Notes under the pieces: generated by a model
What the model was told of the DNA's origin: nothing
The model's input: only the letters and a program-made list of their open reading frames with translations
The model's database searches: none
Source: DAIDKA01 sp035503515
GTDB taxonomy: Bacteria; Pseudomonadota; Gammaproteobacteria; Steroidobacterales; Steroidobacteraceae
Direction: 5' to 3'
DNA length: 64,000 bases
Assembly (NCBI GenBank): GCA_035503515.1
Contig: DATJTJ010000145.1
Location: forward strand, 45,563-109,562
Part shown: positions 35,170 through 43,715 of the stretch, in pieces
Layout of the letters: each line of letters opens with the position of its first letter
Numbering within the stretch: the first letter of the stretch is position 1
Program-made: the position numbers and the translations under genes

Positions 35170-35802
35170 ATGGCGAAAGCAAAGACCCGCAAGCGTTCCC
35201 AAGGCAGGCCGAGCGGCAACGCGGTGGGTCGCGCGGCCGTGCTGGAGGCGGCCCGGAAGCTGCTGCATGACCTGCCTCCCGCGCGGGTGACGATGTCCGC
35301 GGTCGCGCGCGAAGTGGGCATCGATCCCGCCCTGGTGCGCTACTACTTCGGCGACCGCGACAATCTGCTGCTCGCGGTGGTCGATCTCATGCTGGCCGGT
35401 GTTCAGCATCGCGCCCCTGCCGATGCCGATCCGCTCGCGGAAATGGAACGGCGGATCCGCGAGACCCTGGCGTTCACGCGCTCGGCCAAGCAGATGAACC
35501 GGCTGATGATCGATGAGCTCGCCCAGTCCCGCTCCCCGCAGGTGCGCCAGCGACAGCGCGCGATGAACATCGCCGCCGCCGAGGCCATCGGCAAGTTGCT
35601 GGACCGCGACCCTGGCGCGACCTTCAACAGGGTCGATCCGCTGTTCCTGCATCTCGCGCTGATCGGCATTTTCGACTTCTTCGTGCTGGCGCAACCGCTG
35701 ATACTGAACCTCGTTCCGGAGGGCACGGACATGCAGCGGTTCGAGCGTCGGTTCGAGGATTTCGTGGTACGGCTCCTGATGGATGGATTGCGCAAACGCT
35801 GA
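35170..35802 (+). CDS. TetR family regulator
   Basis: The 210-residue protein has an N-terminal HTH (about residues 20-70, with VTMSAVAREVGIDPALVRYYFGDRDNLL) and a helical ligand-binding domain. Its N-terminus is basic (MAKAKTRKRSQGRP). It is divergent from the MBL-FAH-amidohydrolase operon and convergent with the VOC-operon end, so it probably represses one or both using an aromatic intermediate as inducer. The palindrome at 38845 is a candidate site for it or another regulator. Confidence 0.9.
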   Translation: MAKAKTRKRSQGRPSGNAVGRAAVLEAARKLLHDLPPARVTMSAVAREVGIDPALVRYYFGDRDNLLLAVVDLMLAGVQHRAPADADPLAEMERRIRETLAFTRSAKQMNRLMIDELAQSRSPQVRQRQRAMNIAAAEAIGKLLDRDPGATFNRVDPLFLHLALIGIFDFFVLAQPLILNLVPEGTDMQRFERRFEDFVVRLLMDGLRKR

Positions 35803-35809
35803 AGCCCCG

Positions 35810-36769
35810 TCAGCTCTCGGCCACGCAGCGGTTGCGCTGCGTGCCCAGCCCGGTGATCGAGCCCTCCATCAGGTCGCCAGGCTTGAGAAACACGCCAAAC
35901 GCCGCCCCGTTGCCATACGGTGAGCCCGTACAGATGAGATCCCCCGGCAGCAGTTCGACACGGTCGGAGAGGTATTCGATCTGGCGATCGATCCGGATCA
36001 TCATGTCCGCGCTGGTCTCGTTCTGGTAGAGCCTGCCATTGACGGACAGGGACAAGGTAAGGTCGTAGGGATCGGCCACGAACCGGCGCGGCACGAGCAG
36101 CGGGCCAAAGGGGAGGAAGGTCGGAAAGCACTTGCCGGAGAGCCAGTCGGCGCCGAGCGCCGAGGCATCGCGACGGAAGATGTGCTCCCGGGCGGTCACA
36201 TCGTTCACGACGGCATAGCCCGCCACGTACGCCATGGCATCGGCCGCCTTCACGTGACGCGCGCGCCGGCCGATGACGACACCCAGCTCCAGCTCCCAGT
36301 CCGGTTTCAGCACGTTACGGGGCAGGACCACCTCATCGCAGGGTCCCACCACGCAGGAGGGCAGCTTGATGAAGCAGTAGGGCAACTCCGCCCGGGCCCG
36401 CTCGTCCATCATCTTTTCCGCACGCGTCCGCCGCTCCTCCTCGGAGAGCTGCTCGTCCGCGGCACTGCGCATGGAGGGATCGCCCATGATGAGACCGATG
36501 ACGTGCTTGCGGTAGTTGGCCCCGGTGCAGAAGACCTGCCGCGGAACGTAGGGCGCGGCCAGCGGCACTGAATCCAGCTGCGGCGCGCGCTTCCAGGCCG
36601 CGCCATCCGCGGCGAGGTCCTCCAGCAACGGTAGCACCGCATCCCACTCCTGCAGCAGCTGCACGAGGGTCCTGCGTTCGCCGACTTCGGACAGGGACAG
36701 TGCCTTGCCGTCGACCACCAGGAGCGTCGATCCCGAACCCACCCGGGCCGTTGCCAAAGCGAACGTCAT
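35810..36769 (-). CDS. Fumarylacetoacetate hydrolase family protein
   Basis: The 319-residue protein is the short FAH-family type, with core motifs RQVFCTGANYRKHVI (about residues 77-91), FIKLPSCVVGPCDEVVLP, PDWELELGVVIGRRAR and LLPGDLICTGSPYG. This subgroup includes acylpyruvases, oxaloacetate decarboxylases and dienelactone-like isomerase/hydrolases. It is the last gene of the VOC-monooxygenase-FAH operon, so it probably hydrolyses the ring-cleavage product. Its end lies 7 bases from the convergent TetR gene. Confidence 0.88.
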   Translation of the reverse strand: MTFALATARVGSGSTLLVVDGKALSLSEVGERRTLVQLLQEWDAVLPLLEDLAADGAAWKRAPQLDSVPLAAPYVPRQVFCTGANYRKHVIGLIMGDPSMRSAADEQLSEEERRTRAEKMMDERARAELPYCFIKLPSCVVGPCDEVVLPRNVLKPDWELELGVVIGRRARHVKAADAMAYVAGYAVVNDVTAREHIFRRDASALGADWLSGKCFPTFLPFGPLLVPRRFVADPYDLTLSLSVNGRLYQNETSADMMIRIDRQIEYLSDRVELLPGDLICTGSPYGNGAAFGVFLKPGDLMEGSITGLGTQRNRCVAES

Positions 36770-36787
36770 GGCTCCTCCCCTTGCGGT

Positions 36788-37903
36788 TCAGTACGGGGCC
36801 TGCAGGCCCGCCATCGTCGCGGCCAGCAGGGCCGCCCCCTGGTTCGAAGTATCGCCCGCCATTTCGATCTCCCCGATGCGCACCGATTGGGTCACCACCT
36901 GTCGCACCCGCTCGAAGCGGCGGTCCATGAACGCGCGCAGCGCCGTCTCCACGTCGTCGTGGCGCTGCAGCTCCTGCGCGAGCACCAGGCCATCCTCGGC
37001 CGCCAACCCGGCGCCGGAGGCCAGGTGCGGTGTCGTGGCATGGGCCGCATCTCCGATGAGGACCACGCGTCCGCGGTACCAGGGGTCCGGCAGCAGTATC
37101 CACTCGAGGGGCCGGTAGTTGACCTGTGCGGGTTCGGTGATCGACCCGCGCACGGCCGGCACGGCGCCGCCATATCCGTCGAGCAGACCCCTGAGATGGC
37201 CGACCCGGACGTCATCGGCGAAGAACGGGTTCGTCGGCACGTGCTCCAGGACGAACAGGTACATCTGGGTTGCGGAAACCGGGTTGATTCCGAGCTTGAC
37301 GGGACCCCCCAGATACATTTCAGTGCGGTCCACGGCCGCGGGCCGCGCGGCGACCACCCGCCAGCAGCCCTGTCCGGTCAGTGCCGGCGGCGGCGCCTCC
37401 GGGAAGACGACCGCGCGCAGCTGCGAATGGATGCCGTCGGCACCGACCACCAGCTCGTAGCGGCCGCTGCGGCCATCGCTGAACGTCACCTCGACACCGG
37501 TCGCGTCCTGCGACACTGCGGCGACCGTGATTCCCAGATGCACCGTGACGTCTGCGCGCCGCACCGCCGCGGACAGGATGCCACGCAGGACGGGTCGCAG
37601 GATGCCGCCGCCTTGCTGGACCGGCGCGGCATTCTCGATCAGCGGCGCCTCGAACAGGATGTCGCCGCCGACGGCGCGTCCCCGGAATCCGCTGCCGACG
37701 AATCCCTGCCGGCGCACCTCCTCGAGCACGCCCAGATCCGCGAATGCGCGCAGCGAGATGCCGGTGACGCTGATGCCTGCACCATAGACCCGCCACTGGG
37801 GATCGGCATCGATCAGCTCGACGGCGAGGCCGTTACGGCTGAGTGCGATGGCGGCGCTCATGCCGCCGACGCCCCCGCCGACGATCAGTACCTTTCCGAT
37901 CAC
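36788..37903 (-). CDS. FAD-dependent aromatic monooxygenase
   Basis: The 371-residue enzyme starts at a GTG that overlaps the VOC gene stop (GTGA). The FAD motif LIVGGGVGGMSAA (about residues 6-18), the ADG motif VVGADGIHSQLR (about 154-165) and the GD motif VVLIGDAAHATTPH (about 277-290) are present. It belongs to the salicylate/3-hydroxybenzoate hydroxylase group. It would add a hydroxyl to a phenolic substrate before ring cleavage by the upstream VOC dioxygenase. The substrate is not readable. Confidence 0.9.
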   Translation of the reverse strand: MIGKVLIVGGGVGGMSAAIALSRNGLAVELIDADPQWRVYGAGISVTGISLRAFADLGVLEEVRRQGFVGSGFRGRAVGGDILFEAPLIENAAPVQQGGGILRPVLRGILSAAVRRADVTVHLGITVAAVSQDATGVEVTFSDGRSGRYELVVGADGIHSQLRAVVFPEAPPPALTGQGCWRVVAARPAAVDRTEMYLGGPVKLGINPVSATQMYLFVLEHVPTNPFFADDVRVGHLRGLLDGYGGAVPAVRGSITEPAQVNYRPLEWILLPDPWYRGRVVLIGDAAHATTPHLASGAGLAAEDGLVLAQELQRHDDVETALRAFMDRRFERVRQVVTQSVRIGEIEMAGDTSNQGAALLAATMAGLQAPY

Positions 37904-38808
37904 GCCGGGACCTTCCACAGCCCGGCGTCCGGGCGCATTTCGGCGTGCGGGGCATTGCCGGGAATGATGCGCCCCGTTCCCCACTGGTCGGTGACGGTGG
38001 GCGAGAACGGATGGATCGTGGGCTGCCAGGTCGCCTCGTCGACCACCTCCAGATCGGAGGTGTATTCGACGGCGTTGCCGTTGGGCGTCGTGTAGTAGCT
38101 GAAGGTATTGTTGCCGGCCGTGTGGCGGCCGGGTCCCCACTGCAGCGGCACGGCCTGTTCGGTCATGCGCGCAAGGCCACGCATCAGTTCATCGATCGAA
38201 CTCACATCGAAGGCGATGTGATTCAGGGCAGGAGGGCCCGGCAGGATCGCCAGCCGATGGTGCACGGGATTGCAGCGCAGGAACACCATGAACTCGCCGA
38301 TCCAGTCGGAGAGCCGGAAGCCCAGCGCCTGCCGATAGAAATTCTGCAGTTTCTGCACATCGGGGGAGTGCAGGACGATATGGCTGAGGCCGATGGGGAT
38401 CGCTTCGCCCTTCCGCAGCGTCCGATGGGTGCGCCGCGCAACGTCGCTGATGACCTCGATGGCGCGGCCCTCGGGATCGAAGAACCGGAAGGCGTAGCCG
38501 CCCGCGGGGCCCCGGGCCGGGGTGGGCCCGGAGATGATCTTGCCCCCGGCCGCGCGCACCTGTTCGTGCAGGGCATCGACATCCGCGCGGGAGCCTGCGA
38601 GGAAGCTTAAGAGATCGGTCTTCTTCTCATCGTCCTCGCGCAGGCGGATGACGAATGGAGCCGGGGAGCCCTCTGCCGCGAAGTAGACCTTGCCGCCATC
38701 TTCGCCGACCTCGGTGAGGCCCCAGATCGAGCCGAAGAAACGCCGCTCCGCCGCCAGGTCCGGAACCGCAAGCGCGACATAGTTGAGTTCCGTGACGCTC
38801 GACGACAT
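37900..38808 (-). CDS. VOC-family extradiol dioxygenase
   Basis: The 302-residue protein has two vicinal-oxygen-chelate domains (about residues 5-125 and 140-265). The active C-terminal domain keeps the three iron ligands of extradiol enzymes: His143 (LSHIVLHSPD), His197 (LNHIAFDV) and Glu248 (AVEYTSD). It would open a catechol- or gentisate-like ring next to the hydroxyls. The following monooxygenase and FAH genes overlap or follow at short distance, forming a three-gene pathway operon. A palindrome-bearing promoter lies immediately upstream. Confidence 0.9.
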   Translation of the reverse strand: MSSSVTELNYVALAVPDLAAERRFFGSIWGLTEVGEDGGKVYFAAEGSPAPFVIRLREDDEKKTDLLSFLAGSRADVDALHEQVRAAGGKIISGPTPARGPAGGYAFRFFDPEGRAIEVISDVARRTHRTLRKGEAIPIGLSHIVLHSPDVQKLQNFYRQALGFRLSDWIGEFMVFLRCNPVHHRLAILPGPPALNHIAFDVSSIDELMRGLARMTEQAVPLQWGPGRHTAGNNTFSYYTTPNGNAVEYTSDLEVVDEATWQPTIHPFSPTVTDQWGTGRIIPGNAPHAEMRPDAGLWKVPA

Positions 38809-38840
38809 TGCGCTCTCCCGGGTGACCGGCCGTTGGCGAC

Positions 38841-38869
38841 AGTCTAATTCCCATATATAGGAATTACAA
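38841..38869 (-). promoter_or_regulatory. VOC operon promoter with palindromic operator
   Basis: On the minus strand TTGTAA (complement of 38864-38869) and TAGACT (complement of 38841-38846) are 17 bases apart. Between and across them lies a near-perfect 22-bp palindrome at 38845-38866, TAATTCC-C-ATATAT-A-GGAATTA, with one mismatched pair. A regulator bound here would block the promoter. The nearby TetR protein is a candidate. Confidence 0.65.
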
Positions 38870-38898
38870 ACCTGGTTCGCCGCGCGCCCGCACGCCGT

Positions 38899-39747
38899 TC
38901 AGATCATCGGCAAGGATCGCCCCGCGGGTCCGCGCGGAAAGGCGGCATCGATTTTTGCCGCATCATGGGCAGTGAGTTCAAAGTCGTCCGCCTTCGCGTT
39001 CTCGACGACATGCTCGGTGGTCGAAGCCTTGGGTATTACGAACACGGATGAATCCCGGAGCAGGAACCGCAGCGCCACCTGGCGTGGCGTTGCGCCGTAC
39101 CGTTCGGCAATTTCCTGCAGCACCTTGCCACCGACCGAGCGGGCAGCAGGAAAACCGGAGTCGCTGCCGAAGGGGCTGTAGGCGACTACGGCGATTCCGT
39201 GGGCCGCGCACCAGGGAATCACCGCATGCTCGATCGCACGCTCCTCGAGATGGTAAAGAACCTGGTTGCAGGCCGGCGGGCGCGAGTCGGCCAGGTTGTA
39301 CACCTCTTCGAGATCATCGACATCGAAATTACTCACGCCCCACGAGAGGATCTTGCCGTCGCGTATCAGCTGATCGAACGCGGCCACGGTCTGCGCGAGC
39401 GGATGACTGCCGCGCCAATGCAGCAGGTAACAGTCCAGCCGGTCCGTGTTCAGCCGCTTCAGCGTGGCCTCACAGGCCTTGATGACTCCCGTCCTGGAGG
39501 CATTGGATGGCAGAACCTTGGAAACGAGGAACAGTTCGTTGCGGCGACCTGCCATCGCGGTGGCGATGATCTGCTCGGCCTGGCCGGACCCGTACATCTC
39601 CGCGGTGTCGATGTGGCTCATGCCCAGGTCGATGCCGCGACGCAAGGCCTTGACGGCCGAGTCTCCCCGGACGCGCTCGATGTTCCAGGTTCCTTGTCCG
39701 ATCTCGGACACCGGGCGCGAAGTCGAACCGAACTGGCGGGTTCTCAT
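38899..39747 (-). CDS. Aldo/keto reductase
   Basis: The ~282-residue protein has the AKR tetrad: Asp in HIDTAEMYG (about residue 43), Tyr in the same motif (48), Lys in FLVSKVLPS (about 71) and His in YLLHWRG (about 108). It would reduce aldehydes or ketones with NADPH. The chosen start MRTRQFGSTSRPV fits the family; MHQM at 39756 is an alternative. It ends 90 bases upstream of the VOC gene on the same strand, but the VOC operon has its own promoter. Confidence 0.9.
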   Translation of the reverse strand: MRTRQFGSTSRPVSEIGQGTWNIERVRGDSAVKALRRGIDLGMSHIDTAEMYGSGQAEQIIATAMAGRRNELFLVSKVLPSNASRTGVIKACEATLKRLNTDRLDCYLLHWRGSHPLAQTVAAFDQLIRDGKILSWGVSNFDVDDLEEVYNLADSRPPACNQVLYHLEERAIEHAVIPWCAAHGIAVVAYSPFGSDSGFPAARSVGGKVLQEIAERYGATPRQVALRFLLRDSSVFVIPKASTTEHVVENAKADDFELTAHDAAKIDAAFPRGPAGRSLPMI

Positions 39748-39847
39748 CTGATGCATTCCATGGGGTTCTGGCCGACCGATTGAATGACGCGGCGCGCAAG
39801 CCTTAGGGTACCGCTTGCGGCGACCGGCTGCACGACGGGGGAACCCG

Positions 39848-40447
39848 ATGCGCATTCATTACCTGCTTTGGATAGGTCTGCTCGGCCTCACCGTGGGCGG
39901 CGCCGCTGATGCCGCAGACAGCCGGACGGGTGTCGCGACACTCATACGGCAGCAATGTCGCGGTACTCGTCGGAAATGAGGGGGTAATCCCCATTGCCAC
40001 GGCGATCATACCGGGGGCGATCTGGGACTGCAGCGCGCCGGAGCCACGATCGTGGCCCATGAGAATGTCCGCCGGAGGATGGAGGCAGGAAAGTGCGATC
40101 GGCACACGACGCTGCCGACAGTGGTGTTCAGCACCGAGATGAGCAGTCACACCGACGGGGATTCGCTCGTCTACTTCAGGAACGCCGCCGTGGCGGCGAC
40201 GGGAGACGCATTCACATCGAACGGACTGCCGGCTTATTCGAAGTATGCGGGTGGCAACATGCTCGGGGACAACGACGAGCTGCATAAGTTCATCGAGATT
40301 CTGCCCGCTGACGTCAAGGTGATCCCGGGTCACGGGGCCCTCGCGTCCATGGCCGATGTTCGGGCGACGAGCCAGGCACTGGATGGCATCCGCGATGCCA
40401 TCGCGGCACAGACGGCGAAGGGGAAGTCACTGACTTCGAGCGCCTGA
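39848..40447 (+). pseudogene. Decayed MBL-fold hydrolase gene with signal peptide
   Basis: An ATG at 39848 encodes a signal peptide-like start (MRIHYLLWIGLLGLTVGG) that ends at a TGA at 39977. The conserved MBL start motif YGSNVAVLVGNEGV is read only in the +1 frame (39945-39990). The frame then returns to the original register, and conserved MBL pieces continue to 40447: GATIVAHENVRRRM, SSHTDGDSLVYF, TGDAFTSNG and VKVIPGHGALASM. The HxHxDH metal motif and a block before SSHTDGD are missing, so it carries at least two deletions and frame changes. It is a non-functional relic, though the last 131 codons form an open frame. Confidence 0.8.
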
Positions 40448-40481
40448 CAGGTGCTCCCGATCCCAAATTCCAGCTTTGATC

Positions 40482-41774
40482 TCACGCCGGCAGGCTGATC
40501 CTGAACACCGAACCGCGGGGCGGGTTGGAGCGCGCCGTGACCTGACCTCCATGACACAGCGCGATCCGGCGCGCGAGACTCAGTCCGACGCCCGAGCCCC
40601 CGGCCTTGGTGGTGAAGAAGGGCACGAACATCTGTTCGCGCGCGGCGTCCGTCAGGCCAGGGCCGTTGTCCGCGATGTCGATATAGCACAGGCCGGCCTC
40701 CTGTCCGCAGGTCACATCGATCCGTGCCGCAGGCTCGCCGCGGACCGCTTCGGCGGCGTTGCGCAGCAGGTTGATGAGCGCCTGTTCGAGCAGATCGGCG
40801 TCGGCGTTCGCGGTGAGGTCGGCCGGCACGACATGACTGGTATAAGCGACCCGCTCCTGCTCGAGCGTGGGCGCAAACAAGCGCTCCACGCCTTCCAGGA
40901 TGCCCTTGAGCGGCAGGGGCTGGAGCAGCGGCTGCGGCAGCTCCGCCACTTCGCGATAGCGTTCGACGAAGCGCATCAGGCCGACGCTGCGTCGCCGGAT
41001 CGTTTCAAGCGCTGCGGCAACTTCCGTCGTCGGACCGCCGGCGCGCAGCATGGCATCGAGACTCTCGGACAACGAAGCGATGGGGGTGAGCGAGTTCATC
41101 ATCTCGTGGGCCAGTACCCGCGCCATGTCGTCCCAGGCCTTGTGTTCCACGGCATCCAGGTCTCCGGCGAGCCGCTGCAGACTGATCAGGCGCTGCGGGG
41201 AGTCCCCGGGAACCGCGAACTGCGAGGCGGACGCGAGCAGCTGGTGGCCGTCCGCGATCCGCACGATCTGCTGAGCGCCCGCGGGGAGCGTTGCCAGCCG
41301 TTGCGCGGCCGCCTGGCCCAGTGCGGACAGCTGCTCGAGCCGCGGCGCCGGCTCGCCGAGCAGTCGGTGGGCCGCGCGATTCACCATCCGCAGGTTGCCC
41401 TGCGCCGTCACGACGATGAGGGCGGCCGGCACGGTGTCCAGCAGCGTCTGCAGGTAGTCGCTGCCCTGGCGCTGGGCGCGCCGGTCCTGTTGCAGGTGCC
41501 GTCGGGCGCGATCGAATGCGGAGTCCGGGACCGGCGCCTCGAGTGCGCCGGCGGCGAGAGCCTCCAGGAAACGCTGCGTCGAACGATCCGCGTGCGCCAC
41601 GACGCGCGCGAGATCGGCCAGTACCAGAATCGCGCACAGGAAGACGACCAGCGCCGTCGCATAGTATTGAGTGCTCGACAGCAGCCGGAACTCGATGACG
41701 ATCAATACGGCAAGCAGGACCGATCGCGCCAGGACTGCGAACATGAAATGCCGGGGCAGGGCATTAGAGCCCAT
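40482..41774 (-). CDS. Membrane histidine kinase, NtrY-like
   Basis: The 430-residue kinase has two N-terminal membrane helices (about residues 10-55, including VLLAVLIVIEF and ALVVFLCAILVLADL), a PAS-like domain (about 105-180, LLDTVPAALIVVTAQGNLRMVN), the phosphorylated His223 in LAHEMMNSLTP, and the ATPase boxes: N339 (NLLRNAAEAV), D369 (DNGPGL) and G395 (GSGVGLSL). It has no long periplasmic sensor, so it probably senses the membrane. Its start overlaps the upstream response regulator by 11 bases. The pair is divergent from the HlyD/ABC efflux operon and likely controls it. Confidence 0.9.
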   Translation of the reverse strand: MGSNALPRHFMFAVLARSVLLAVLIVIEFRLLSSTQYYATALVVFLCAILVLADLARVVAHADRSTQRFLEALAAGALEAPVPDSAFDRARRHLQQDRRAQRQGSDYLQTLLDTVPAALIVVTAQGNLRMVNRAAHRLLGEPAPRLEQLSALGQAAAQRLATLPAGAQQIVRIADGHQLLASASQFAVPGDSPQRLISLQRLAGDLDAVEHKAWDDMARVLAHEMMNSLTPIASLSESLDAMLRAGGPTTEVAAALETIRRRSVGLMRFVERYREVAELPQPLLQPLPLKGILEGVERLFAPTLEQERVAYTSHVVPADLTANADADLLEQALINLLRNAAEAVRGEPAARIDVTCGQEAGLCYIDIADNGPGLTDAAREQMFVPFFTTKAGGSGVGLSLARRIALCHGGQVTARSNPPRGSVFRISLPA

Positions 41775-42309
41775 GCTTGGACATCCGTCGGTACAGGGCA
41801 GGGCGGCTCAGTCCGAGTGCCGCTGCGGCCAGTGAGATATTGCCCCCATGCTGCAGCAGCGCACGCTCGATGGCGCCGTGCTCGAGCCGGTCCAGGTTCA
41901 GTGTCTCGGCCGTGCGGCGGCGGCGTGTGGCCGTCGCGGCAGAGCCGACCGTGGCGATGAGCTTGTCGTTATGCCAGGGCTTGAGGACGAAATCGGTGGC
42001 GCCGCACTTCAAGGCTTCGACCGCGAGCGCAACACCGCCGTAGGCGGTCATCAGCACCACTGACAGCGTGGAGTCGAGGGCCTGCAGCTGCGCCAGCACG
42101 TCGAGCCCGGCGGCACCACTGCGCTCACCGGCCATGAAGTTCATGTCCAGCAACACCACATCGAAGTTCGCCGCCTCGAGGGTGCCTTCAAGCCCCGCCG
42201 GATTGGCCCGCACTTCAATGAGCCTGCAGGTTGCTGCCAGTGCGATGCGGGCGGCGCGCTGTACGTCCGCGTCGTCCTCGACAATGAGGACCGCCGCATC
42301 GTCGATCAT
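41764..42309 (-). CDS. Response regulator with receiver and Fis-type DNA-binding domain
   Basis: With the ATG at 42309 the protein is 181 residues: a receiver domain (1-120, phosphorylated Asp55 in VVLLDMNF) and a C-terminal Fis-type helix-turn-helix (about 143-181, GGNISLAAAALGLSRPALYRRM). It has no AAA+ domain, so it cannot activate sigma54 polymerase as NtrC does. This receiver-Fis form is known from ActR/PrrA-like regulators. A TTG at 42327 is a possible alternative start. It overlaps the kinase and is divergent from the efflux operon. Confidence 0.9.
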   Translation of the reverse strand: MIDDAAVLIVEDDADVQRAARIALAATCRLIEVRANPAGLEGTLEAANFDVVLLDMNFMAGERSGAAGLDVLAQLQALDSTLSVVLMTAYGGVALAVEALKCGATDFVLKPWHNDKLIATVGSAATATRRRRTAETLNLDRLEHGAIERALLQHGGNISLAAAALGLSRPALYRRMSKHGL

Positions 42310-42375
42310 CGCGGGCTTAGTGTTCAATTCCGGACACCGGTTGCCGTCCGCGGTCGCTTCGACAGACGTAAGCTG

Positions 42376-42419
42376 TTGACATGACGATATTTTTTATCAC
42401 GGCCACGCCGCCCTACACT
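42376..42419 (+). promoter_or_regulatory. Promoter-like region of the efflux operon
   Basis: The 117-base divergent gap before HlyD holds a perfect TTGACA at 42376-42381 and an AT-rich block (about 42387-42398), with TACACT at 42414-42419. TACACT and TTTTTA at 42391-42396 are 17 bases apart and give a possible promoter for the HlyD gene, which starts at 42427 without a good ribosome site. The response regulator may bind here. Confidence 0.4.
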
Positions 42420-42426
42420 AGCCGAC

Positions 42427-43707
42427 ATGGTTGCCCTGATCCACTCTGCCATGGACCGCCCGCTGGTGCAGCCCTGGTGGCGCCTGAAGTTGTGGCAACG
42501 GCTGGTGGCGGGCACCGGGGTGTGCATTCTGCTGCTCGTTTCGGCTGTGCTGCTCCTGGGACCCGCGCAGCGCAGCGTCAGCATGCCGCTGGTCAGCGTG
42601 ACCCTCGGCACCGTCGAACGCGCGGCGTATCACGATGTCATTCCGCTCACGGGCGAGGTCGTTCCGCACGATACGGTCGACCTGGACGCGCTTGAGGGCG
42701 GCCGCATCGAGCGCATCCTGGTGCAGGCGGGCGATACCCTCACGGCGGGCCAGCCCATGGTGATCCTGAGCAACACGGCCCTGGAGCTCGACGTGCTGGA
42801 TCGCGAAGGGCGGCTGGTACAGTCCATTACCGAGGCACAGTCCTACCAGACCCAGCTCGAGCAGAACCGGGTGGCCAACCAGAAGGCACTGGCGCAGATC
42901 GACTACGACATCACGCGCCTGCGCCGCGCCCTCGACCGGCGCGAGGGACTGGTCGCCGAACACCTGGTCTCCGTCGAGTCCCGGGACCAGCTCAAGGACG
43001 AACTCGATCACGACCTGGTCCAGCGGCCCATGCAGGAGGAGAGCAACCGGCGCCAGGAGCAACTGCGCGAGGCGCAGCTGCCCCAGTTGCAGGCGCAGAT
43101 CGCCAAGCTGCAACAGGACCTGGTGGTCACTCATGCGAAGCTCAACGATCTCACCGTGCGGGCACCGGTGAGCGGCTTGCTGACCAGCATGGATCTGACG
43201 ATCGGGGAAAACCGCAACCAGGGTGACCGGCTGGCCGAAATCACCCCCCATACGGGATACAAGCTCTCGGCCACCGTGGATGAGTACTACCTGGGCCGCG
43301 TCCGGACCGGGCAGGCCGCAACCATCGAACTCGACGGCAAAGCGTGGCCGCTCAAGGTCACGCGGGTCTATCCGCAGGTGAAAAGCGGCAGCTTCGTGGT
43401 CGACCTCGCCTTCGAGGGCAGCACGCCCGAGGGGCTGCTGCGCGGACAGACCCTGCAGGGCAGGTTGTCGCTGGGTGCGGATGTGCGGACACTGGTGCTG
43501 CCCGCGGGGGCCTTCCTGGAACGCAGCGGCGGGGACTGGGCGTTCGTGCTGCGGGGCGATGGCCGCAGCGCCGAGCGTCGCCGCATCAAGGTCGGCCGCC
43601 GCAATGCGGAGCAGGTGGAGATCCTGTCTGGGCTCGCGGCCGGCGAGCGTGTCATCACGTCGGACTACAGCGGTCTTGAGCGTATCGATCGCATCGATCT
43701 CGAGTAG
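42427..43707 (+). CDS. HlyD/MacA-type periplasmic adaptor
   Basis: The 426-residue adaptor has one N-terminal membrane helix (VAGTGVCILLLVSAVLLLG, about residues 31-49), a lipoyl/barrel-sandwich domain (ALEGGRIERILVQAGDTL), a long coiled coil (about 130-240, with many Gln/Glu/Leu heptads), and beta-barrel and membrane-proximal domains (about 250-426). It bridges an inner-membrane ABC permease to an outer-membrane channel. The ATPase and three permeases follow, but no TolC-like gene is present, so an outside channel is needed. A start at the ATG at 42457 is an alternative. Confidence 0.88.
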   Translation: MVALIHSAMDRPLVQPWWRLKLWQRLVAGTGVCILLLVSAVLLLGPAQRSVSMPLVSVTLGTVERAAYHDVIPLTGEVVPHDTVDLDALEGGRIERILVQAGDTLTAGQPMVILSNTALELDVLDREGRLVQSITEAQSYQTQLEQNRVANQKALAQIDYDITRLRRALDRREGLVAEHLVSVESRDQLKDELDHDLVQRPMQEESNRRQEQLREAQLPQLQAQIAKLQQDLVVTHAKLNDLTVRAPVSGLLTSMDLTIGENRNQGDRLAEITPHTGYKLSATVDEYYLGRVRTGQAATIELDGKAWPLKVTRVYPQVKSGSFVVDLAFEGSTPEGLLRGQTLQGRLSLGADVRTLVLPAGAFLERSGGDWAFVLRGDGRSAERRRIKVGRRNAEQVEILSGLAAGERVITSDYSGLERIDRIDLE

Positions 43708-43715
43708 GGGGGAAC

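Noticed and set aside
42374..42419. Sigma54-type promoter before HlyD
   Set aside because: No GG-N10-GC pattern was found, and the response regulator lacks the AAA+ domain needed for sigma54 activation.
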